64,000 bases of DNA. Origin: Ophiosphaerella korrae. Its lineage: Eukaryota > Ascomycota > Dothideomycetes > Pleosporales > Phaeosphaeriaceae. Positions within the stretch are counted from its first letter, which is position 1, and every line of letters starts with the position of its first letter. The translations under genes and the position numbers were made by a program. Location of the stretch: assembly GCA_028456385.1 (NCBI GenBank), contig JALNQF010000080.1:1-64000 (forward strand). The letters run 5' to 3'. The notes beneath the pieces were generated by a model. It saw only the letters and a list, made by a program, of their open reading frames with translations, was not told the DNA's origin and searched no databases. Of the stretch, positions 54,135 to 64,000 are shown in pieces.

Positions 54135-55465
54135 AATGATGTAGGTACCACTCTTGATATATAGTTATAGCTATGAAGTGTAATACTGGAGGAGAAAAGA
54201 TGGATGTGTTATGTTCATCCAAAGTGTGAATTGATGAATGCTTTATATCTTCACCCACTCGCTATATGAGAGACTGATATAGTCACGAGCTATATAGGAT
54301 CTTTCAAGAGGTGGTGGTGGTGGTCAGAAATTCTGATATTTGTGTGACTACCATTGGTGTCCACATCCGCATCGCTGCGTATGTGTCTCTAGTCAGCCGA
54401 GAATAGCCATTCTAACATCTGGAATGTTTTGTGGCTCTAGCCCTTTGAAATAAATTTTCAGCACACCTGATGTGACATGGATGTTGGTGGGTTTATAATA
54501 CGCGAACAATTTCTGCTCCATTTTCCCCCTTTATTTCGTATTGAGTAGGACCTCCGGAGTTATTGAATTATAAACCCTACCCTCCCCATCATGGCTTGCT
54601 ATCGAAAACTTTGAGATAGTTTTAGTAATTGACAATACAATTCGCATTTATGAAGCATTGCTATTGCACACCCTTCCAGTCGTCCAACATAAGCAACCAT
54701 GGCGACAACCCGGGCGATCTTCCTTAGCTAGTGGCTAAGGGGCGGGCTTCAAACAATATTATATCATGGTTTCAATAGTAGCATTGAATGAGATCTAGAA
54801 TTTATCTCCTCGAACTAGATATTGATGTCTATTACATAAAACCCCGCCCTTTTGCTGTAGCCGGTCAGGGAATCTCACATCAGTACGTCGCTTACACTAT
54901 TCTTGAAATGCATAAAATGATTCAGTAAGACAGTTCGTTGCACAATCACGCGACGCAAGCGACCCGTAAGCACGGCTCGTAGTGAGCAAAACACCTTTTG
55001 AAAACTCATCTGACCCACCGGCGCTTATACTCAGGTCTGATACAATTATTAGAGAAAATCGGCATACGACCCAAGACGCGGGCAAAATTTAGCGTGATAT
55101 CATTTGGTGTAATTATAAGACTTCTCATATTGATTAGATGGTTCTAAGGCTTAGCTTAATGCGTAAGATTATGCGTAGGAGTCTTTTTGGAAACCTCATC
55201 GATTCTTTTTATGGAGCGTGGGCAAGGAAATGGTTTCTCAGATTACGCCCCATTGCCACATGTGACCACAGAATAATTCGGAGATAACTGGTACTGCTTG
55301 CAGCAGCATTAAGAGTATAAGACTTGTTTTGAAGGGTATGACGAGCTATATTTCTAGATCAAGCAGTTTCCGATAACAGACTGTAATGCACACTTCTTGA
55401 AAGCAGCGAGGCTCATCTTTGCCTAGTGTAATCATATGAGCGATGCCATGCATCCCAAAGTAAAA
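54135..55465. other. intergenic, nothing recognised
   Basis: About 1.3 kb of AT-leaning DNA between the secreted-protein gene and the DUF1749 gene. A (GGT) run occurs near 54311. No gene seen. Confidence 0.45.
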
Positions 55466-56403
55466 TTAGGTCTCATGCAGAGTCCTCAGAAACCTTAGCA
55501 CTCGTTCTGCAAACCACTTTTGAGCATCCTTCCCGCTGAGCCCATGATCAGCACCCGGATTTATCCCCGAAAGCTCACAGACGATCCCTTTCGGAGCTGC
55601 ATCAATCCAACGCTGAAGCAATCCTCCCTTTTCAACAGCCGGGGAAACCATTTCATCAAGTTCTGATGGCAGGATCAGTGTCGGTTTTGCCAATCTTCCA
55701 AATGTGCTGGCCAACGTCGCATCGTTGAGGTCAGACGAAAAGTAGTCGTCATCGCCTCCTTTTGCAATGAGAGAGTGCCATCGATACGCCGTAATTGGGG
55801 ATGTGAAGATCGGTGGGATGAGCGCTTGTGGCATGATGGCATCTTGTTCTCCACGTGCGATCATGGCTTGAGAATGTGTGAGGGTGTCGTGAAAGAAGTC
55901 TGGAGCCATTAGGAGACTTGCTGTCTCACGGTCTGATGTTGGGGCTTGAAGGATGTACGCATCGACTTTATCGGAATTGTACTTTGAATTGGTGTATTCC
56001 ATGATATCTTGACATCCTATCCAGGTTCTTAGTTCTTATCCGATTTCACTATTATTAGCTTACCAGTAGAGCTTCCTAGAAGTACAATCTTTTCTTTGCC
56101 CAATTCTCTCAGGTAATTCACTAAGGAAGAAAGGTCTTCGGCATCATTGGCGAGGCTGGAGTAGCCGAAGCTGCTGTATGAGCTGCGCATGCGAAACTCC
56201 CAGAACGAGTAGCTTAACTCTGAACTGCCTTGAACAGCCTGAAAGAGTGGCCCAAGATGAGGTGTTGTATGTGGCCCGCTGGTCAGGCCTCCCATAAACA
56301 CTAACGCATTGCGACATGATCCATCCCCACGCTCATAGGCACAGAAGAACGGGACACCAGATGGGAAAGGGTGGACAACCACGGAAAACGGGGTTGGTGG
56401 CAT
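55466..56403 (-). CDS. DUF1749 alpha/beta hydrolase (SidJ-like), 2 exons, about 296 aa
   Basis: Exons 56064-56403 and 55466-56016 join in phase. Nucleophile elbow GSSTG (about 110-114) is split by the intron after the last G; it is preceded by KEKIVLLGSS and followed by CQDIMEYTN. NALVFMGGLTSGPHTTP forms the oxyanion-side strand, SELDEMVSP carries the likely acid and PGADHGLSG the catalytic His. DUF1749 proteins include Aspergillus SidJ, which hydrolyses fusarinine-type siderophores, and uncharacterised yeast proteins; no siderophore synthesis gene is seen nearby, so the substrate is open. Start chosen at 56403, the only ATG before conserved sequence. Confidence 0.87.
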
Positions 56404-56848
56404 GGAAGGCAAAAGCTTGGTAGTTTATCAGAGGGGAATAATCAAACTGCCTCAGTATCGGTTGAACTTTATATACTTTCTGGAGGCCCCATCAAGAAGG
56501 CATTTGTTGCCAAGACCTGAAGTGTTGTGGAGCTGTTCAACGTATAGTAAGCAAGCGAGGGAAGGAACCATCAAGAGATGCTGAGGACTATACTATACAA
56601 GTCGGTGCGGACCGCAAATTCTATCTGGCGAATTACAATACAATGTAGTATCATGCGGAAATGTGAGACCAAAGTCCAGCAGTGTCACATTCTCTCAATA
56701 TGCTAATGAGTTGTTCCCGTGAGGTTGTGCCGTGTCAGGCCGCAACACCTGCATCAGAGCTCCTAAAAAGTCTTTCCAAGATATTCGTGATATTCGTAGC
56801 GTGTACCCTGAACTAGTTCGACGCCTGCGTGTCACCTGGGTATGCCGC
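56404..56848. other. intergenic, nothing recognised
   Basis: Upstream region of the DUF1749 gene and 3' flank of the next gene; no feature seen. Confidence 0.5.
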
Positions 56849-57433
56849 TCAAAGGAACACGGCCGCGGCTACCGCAGCCATCGCGCCGAATTTGGCATCC
56901 AAGAAAGCATGCGCTGTTGGCACTGCGCCTCCGCCGGTTGAGCTAGCCGTAGTGGCGCGGGCAGCAATAACCGATCGCACGATGCTGAATTGATCTGAGA
57001 CCTGCTGCTCCTTGAATGATCTCGCGCGACTCGGCAGCGCAGTGTACCAGTCTGGTTTCGAGAAAAAGGTGGTCGTGGTGCCATCCTGCGTGACGCCAGA
57101 CGGAATTGTGAAGTTTGATGCGGATCGTGCAAAGGCTGCAATCTCAGAAGCGGCGGATGATCGTGAGGACTGGTAATCTGGGCCGAGCGAGTTCGTGAAG
57201 CTGGTGTATGCTCGGTTTCCGTTTAGGACGACGCTGAGAGTCCAGCCCGAGGCCTGTATGAGGTTAGATGAGGGGTCATCAACGGGCTTCGAACTGAGCA
57301 AACTGACCTCTGCAGGATCGGTGAATTTGGGAATAGAATCTGTCGGTATAGGGGGTACTGTGTAAACCATGAAGTCTGCCTGTGCGATACGCACGGCTGC
57401 TGCGATAGCGACGATGAAGGAGATTAGTTGCAT
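56849..57433 (-). CDS. secreted, probably GPI-anchored surface protein, 176 or 194 aa
   Basis: ATG at 57433 begins a signal peptide (MQLISFIVAIAAAVRIAQA) and the protein ends in a small-residue site and hydrophobic tail (AKFGAMAAVAAAVFL) typical of GPI attachment. The middle has SGWTLSVVLNGNRAYTSFTN and a Ser/Ala-rich helical stretch; no cysteine-rich module, no catalytic motif, family not recognised. A 54-bp segment (GTCAGT...ATACAG, about 57255-57308) has intron-like ends and no stop and is a multiple of three, so both spliced and unspliced forms keep the frame. Upstream in-frame codons to 57541 would hide the signal peptide and are not used. Confidence 0.75.
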   Translation of the reverse strand: MQLISFIVAIAAAVRIAQADFMVYTVPPIPTDSIPKFTDPAEVSLLSSKPVDDPSSNLIQASGWTLSVVLNGNRAYTSFTNSLGPDYQSSRSSAASEIAAFARSASNFTIPSGVTQDGTTTTFFSKPDWYTALPSRARSFKEQQVSDQFSIVRSVIAARATTASSTGGGAVPTAHAFLDAKFGAMAAVAAAVFL

Positions 57434-59066
57434 GTGTGGGAAGTATTGAATTCGCTGCGAAGTAAGGATTGTGGAGCAAAAGCGTGGTCCAAAGAGGTCA
57501 ATCGACAGGTGGGTGCAAGCGACGCGCGTTACAGATGACAAAGAGTAGAATACGAGTGGCTCGCTGAGACACCAAAGCCATCATCGACAGCTCTGGGCGC
57601 GGTTTCCTCGTGTCAGATCGCAGTTGATCCACAGCTACTCCTCGGCGTGGATGCGAACAGGCAAAGCGAGGCAGCCGCGGTCTGTGCACACAGCTCCTGA
57701 ATCGACTCCAGCTTCATTCCCTTTCCTATTCATCCTCCACATGCGTGGTGTCATATAGTAAATTAGCTTTTCCCACATGTGCGCCGGTGCAAACGAATCG
57801 AAAAATCGCCCGTAACTGCCAGCGCCAAGGCAGACGACGACCTCAAGCCGCTGCCATGCTGGCCCCACACCACACGAACGGCGAACCTGCGAGCCCATGT
57901 TCGCAATTTAGGTCACGTGGCAAGTGTCATCCGTAACAGACATGATCGCCACAACAGCAGTATGAGAGTTTGACGATTGCACCTAATTTGAAAAGGTCAC
58001 TTGATACTGTACTATCGGTTGAGCCCACTCATCAGCCAGAAGGATCGAAGAGATACGGCCAGCCCATCTCCAGTGATATAAACCTGCCCGCCTGGGCAAC
58101 CGCCGATGCGTGAATATTGCTTCAGCCTCGGAATGTATGCCGTCTGGTGTTCCTAACGATCAGTATATTACTGCGCACTGTTATTTCTTGACAACTGAAT
58201 GGCGACTCTCTCGGCGGAAACCTCTTAGCGTCATGCGATCCAACAGCCGACTGGCTCAATCAGCCAATCTCGTTCGTGGAGTAATATGCCTTTCGCCGGA
58301 GAGGACTCTATGAGAACACAGTATCGGTATCGGCTGCCTTATGATCGTCTTAATGCATTTTCCGCTAGTTATTTCTCATTGGTCTCCTCTACTACTACTA
58401 TTATTAACGTGCGTTCCTTCGTTTCATAATAGCCCCAGCGTTTGCTGTACCAAGGCGACCGACGATAATACCGAACTCGGTATGAGCTTTTCTAAATTTC
58501 AGCATCAGTAGTATGCGTGATAAACCTCCAACAGAAGCTTCGGCTAACCGGCAGCTGGAAGTTATCTTTAGTGCAGTCCTAGATTCGGCGTATGCGACTT
58601 TCATTTATTGTTCTCCGCCAAATTGCACACTCGGCGGTTTACCAAATAAGATTTCTAGGGCTTCACTGTTAATTAGGGAGAGACTCACTAGAATATAGCA
58701 AGCCATCGTACCCATGAGAGAGCTTGCTTCTACCCTGGTTTCACAGGACGAATTGCGGACTTCTGCAGGGGTCAATATATGCTACTCGCCTGAATGATCA
58801 GGTAGGTCGCTCAAAAGATCCCAGCCGCAGCCGTGAATGGTTACGGCATCGTATAAAAGCTGTCTCTATAGTGCTCCGACACGCGATCACGCCGGCATTT
58901 GCAGTTCTATAGTAGGCTAGACCCCACAAGAACTGGCGGCTGGATCTGGGGTGCATGAACTTTAAAGCTTGTTTTAAGCCACTCATTCGCACGACAAACA
59001 AAGAAAACCAACTTACTCTCTTTGAATTTATCTTTAGCTTGTCAGATCGAGGGCTCTTGACTAACA
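57434..59066. other. intergenic, nothing recognised
   Basis: 1.6 kb divergent promoter region between the surface-protein gene and the GMC oxidoreductase gene. Several short frames on both strands have no motif. Confidence 0.5.
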
Positions 59067-61253
<2,187 letters not shown>

Positions 61254-61429
61254 TATTGAATGGATGGAGCCTTTTCAAGCTCGTGGCTACGTTAAATCTG
61301 TACATACATGTGAGTAGTGCTCGTAGCTCGGGGTGGAGGTTGGTGATATGCAACGCGTTTCTTGGAACAGCGCAGGTAGCGTCATTTTCTCTGAAAAAAT
61401 TGAATTCACGAAACATCTAACCCTTACAT

Positions 61430-64000
61430 TCAACTGCCTTGTCTAGCCGGTGTATTTGGATACTTGTCTTCGCGATTGCCACGCTTATATGCCCAGGTGG
61501 AATCATCCATCCCATCTCGAGTCGCCTTCATATAATTTCTGAAAGCAGATGACATGGAGACTACCTGCTTCAAATGATCTTCCGTTATCTTTGGGGGGCC
61601 TTTACTATTCTTTTGTTTCGAGTCGAAAACTGCAAGCGCTACGGAAATTTGGAAAGCTATTGCAATTAGTTACAGATCGGTGAAGGAATTGGTAAATATA
61701 ACATACCATTTCGGATCTCTCTTCCATTCCATTCAAGGCTCTGGATTTCCTTCCTCTTCACGTATTCTTTGGCGTCGTATTCGTATCTGATCTCTGGTGC
61801 GCCACGTTCTTCATGATCGTCTGTCAATTTTCGGAACAAATTATCCCAAATCTTTTTCCGGGCGGCGTCATTGAGCTTTTCGTATCCAAGAGACAGATGA
61901 ATGCGTGACATGAATGCTTCATCAAAATGACCAACTCGATTGGTGGTGAGAAATAAGATGCCCTGAAAATAATCCGGAGCGCGCAGAAATACTTCAGAGG
62001 CGTGAATTAAGCGCGAGCCTCTAAAATTTCAAGTGGTGACTTACCAGAGACGATGCTGTTGCGTTTCAGGTCATGAAGATCACGTTGCTCAAGGTATACA
62101 TCTGCCTCGTCAAGCAGAACAATTGCGTCCCAATCTCGAGCTCTTTTGAAATACTTCAGCAAACTTTTCTCCAAGGCATCAGGTTCGTGTCCAAGATCAG
62201 CCGCAGTAATGCTAAGCAAAGGCCTTTTAGTATATTCCGCGACAGACTCTGGTGATAGGTCAGTATCGCGATTTGAGTAGGATCCGAGTGGATGATTACC
62301 AGCTGTGAGTGTCTTTCCAGTACCAGGAGGTCCATGGAGCAGGATAATTTGACCTTCTCCTTTGCCTTGTATAAAATCGGCACTGAACCGCCTATATTGT
62401 CCGCCATCAGTATATGTCCGAGCAACGGCTTTGATCAAATCCTTGTTGCCTTGATCCATGACTAAACTATCAATTGCCGTTTCCGCCATCTCAGCTTCAC
62501 TCAAACCATCGACGTTCAACATATCTAGAATTAAGGTTAACTTTTGGCGTAAAACGTCAAAGTTAACAGAAAGATCTTAGAGCTTACCGTAGACACGATC
62601 TTTCAATATGAATGCATACATGTGCGATGACATTATCATATACTGGTGATCCTTGAGCGTCCTTCCTTCCTCTGGCTTGATATCAGCGTAATCAGCGAAG
62701 ATATGTTTGGTATAGATCTCGAGAGGCTCGGACGTGGGCTTGCATTCCTTGCATTCACATCGCGGCACCCGTAATGACTCTTGAATGGAGAACGCATCCA
62801 CTGGTGGTATCACATCGATTGTCCCAGAACCGTCTGTTGATGAAGAAAAGAGGGAAGGAGGCAGTGGAGGAGGTGGCATGCTTGAAGGTGGCGGTGGTGG
62901 CGGTGGCGGCGGCGATGCTCCTGACGAAACATAATCTAGCTCCATCGAGTACCATGGTGAAGATGCATTCTCGGCCACCACACGAGCGCGTTCGTACTAT
63001 TTCCTGTCAGCTTTAAATGTCTTCTTTGATGAGGGCTATCTTACATATTTTGTCCCGCTTCTTGAACCAGTCCAGTGATTGGAGGAAGCGTGGTCCTTGC
63101 GAATACGAATAATATTTTTTTCTACGATCAATGAGTTTCTGCTTCCTAGTGCCATCATCGCCATCATCAATAAAATTGGCTGGAAACACAAGAAGCTCGG
63201 TGATCTCCCGTTCATTATCAAATATAGGCACTTGGATCGAACGTAATCGACGAAAGATACGCCGACCTCCAAATACCAAGTTCCATACCGATACCACATA
63301 AGACTCTGACGCTCGTGTGCCATTTTTCATGCTGATACCTCTAGTAACACTGTGAAGTACGTACGCATTGAGAGATCCGTTAGTTTCCCGAACGTATACA
63401 TCCGCACCAGGTTTAAACAGCAGCCAGAAGGATGCAAATGTAGTAACTGGCGTCTTATTCTTCCATTGTGCTCGGGACTCGATGATAGGTATATTTGGCT
63501 GTGATTCAAGATATCCTTCCAAAAGATCGATATGCTCGTCACATTTCTCATTAAAACCTTTCGAGTGCTTCTGTCTTAAAGATGATGTCTCGAGCTTGTA
63601 ATCTTCAAGGTCAGACAAGTGATGATACAAGTCTTTGTAAGGAAGGAAATAACGACCAGCGTTTCGCCCCTACAAAGAAGTATTGCCCGGCAGCTCTGCA
63701 GAGTAGGCAATTACCGACCCGAGGATATTGAGTAAAAATGGCGAGTGTATCCTAATCACAGTTTCTCCAATACGATCCAGTTGGCCTAGTGTCGCTTTCT
63801 TTTTGCTCCTACTCATTCTTCGATCTTCTTCAACATGGCCAAAAGGTGAAATAACATCCTTAACTTCTTCCAGAGCGGGCAATATGTCGTTTGCGCTTGT
63901 TATTTCAAATTCGACGGGTTCCGCGTACGTGCTTCGGCTGACAAATTTTCGGTTTGCATCATCCTTTTCTTTTTCCTTGAAATAAATAACTGAATATTTC
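61430..64000 (-). pseudogene. AAA ATPase of the DUF7025 type, probably broken; 5' end outside the window
   Basis: Reads from the right edge: DANRKFVSRSTYAEP, LPALEEVKDVISPF, FLLNILGSVIAYSAE, a TAG at 63670-63672, then AGRYFLPYKDLYHHLSDL, the DUF7025 region (FWLLFKPGADVYVRE, SWN-type strands), a proline run, then the AAA core: Walker A LLHGPPGTGKTLTA, Walker B AIVLLDEADVYLEQR, sensor GILFLTTNRVGHFDEAFMSR and lid LGYEKLNDAARKKIW. Introns inside the ATPase core join in phase, including one after TLTA and one before VFLRAPDYFQG; the last exon ends at 61430. Besides the TAG, the junction near 63000 (donor after DKI, acceptor before YERARVV) is out of frame by one as I read it. ATPase motifs are intact, so inactivation is recent or one of these readings is wrong. 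Confidence 0.75.

Overview
The window is nuclear DNA of a filamentous ascomycete (Pezizomycotina; Dothideomycetes/Pleosporales is my guess from overall style, not proven). The reasons are: genes with many ~45-65 bp introns carrying GT..AG ends and CTAAC/CTGAC-like branch points; fungal-only families (HET, DUF6594, caleosin, Zn2Cys6 regulator, SidJ-like DUF1749 hydrolase); and an AT-rich transposon whose coding frame is riddled with TAA/TAG, the signature of repeat-induced point mutation (RIP). I rebuilt gene models by joining exons by hand and checking that phases match.

Layout. 1-2.1 kb: RIP-ruined Ty1/Copia element running off the left edge. 3.8-23 kb: mostly intact genes: a magnesium-chelatase-like protein, NAD kinase, a caleosin pseudogene, a Cys-rich single-pass membrane protein, a caspase-like protease, a DUF6594 membrane protein, a DNAJC17/Cwf23-type J protein divergent from the tRNA pseudouridine synthase Pus4, an SLC35F-type transporter and the late-endosome/vacuole GTPase Ypt7. 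24-30 kb: decayed HET and ankyrin genes. 30.5-36 kb: MDR oxidoreductase, Zn2Cys6 regulator and NmrA-like reductase, a possible small metabolic neighbourhood. 37.3-40.8 kb: a large Bud14-like SH3 protein with TGN repeats and polyglutamine. 41.6-53 kb: a second accessory block with a HET gene broken by an in-frame TAG, a partial duplicate of it, a TA-flanked MITE, a small CHORD-like zinc protein, a RIP-damaged aminoglycoside-phosphotransferase-like (Aim9-type) gene, a small conidiation-type KGG protein and a ruined ankyrin gene. 53.8-61.3 kb: small secreted proteins, a DUF1749 hydrolase and a secreted GMC oxidoreductase. 61.4 kb to the right edge: an AAA ATPase (DUF7025 type) that appears broken and whose 5' end lies outside the window.

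Most notable signals: two different HET gene fragments (24.2 and 46.4 kb) are cut at the same codon of the same HET motif and continue into homologous sequence; the HET gene at 41.7-43.8 kb carries TAG where its own partial duplicate still has CAG; a 159-bp MITE lies in the promoter of the CHORD-like gene; several genes (caleosin, HET, APH-like, ankyrin, AAA) carry nonsense codons at positions where Gln or Trp is expected. The two accessory blocks look like graveyards of self/non-self recognition genes embedded between conserved housekeeping genes.
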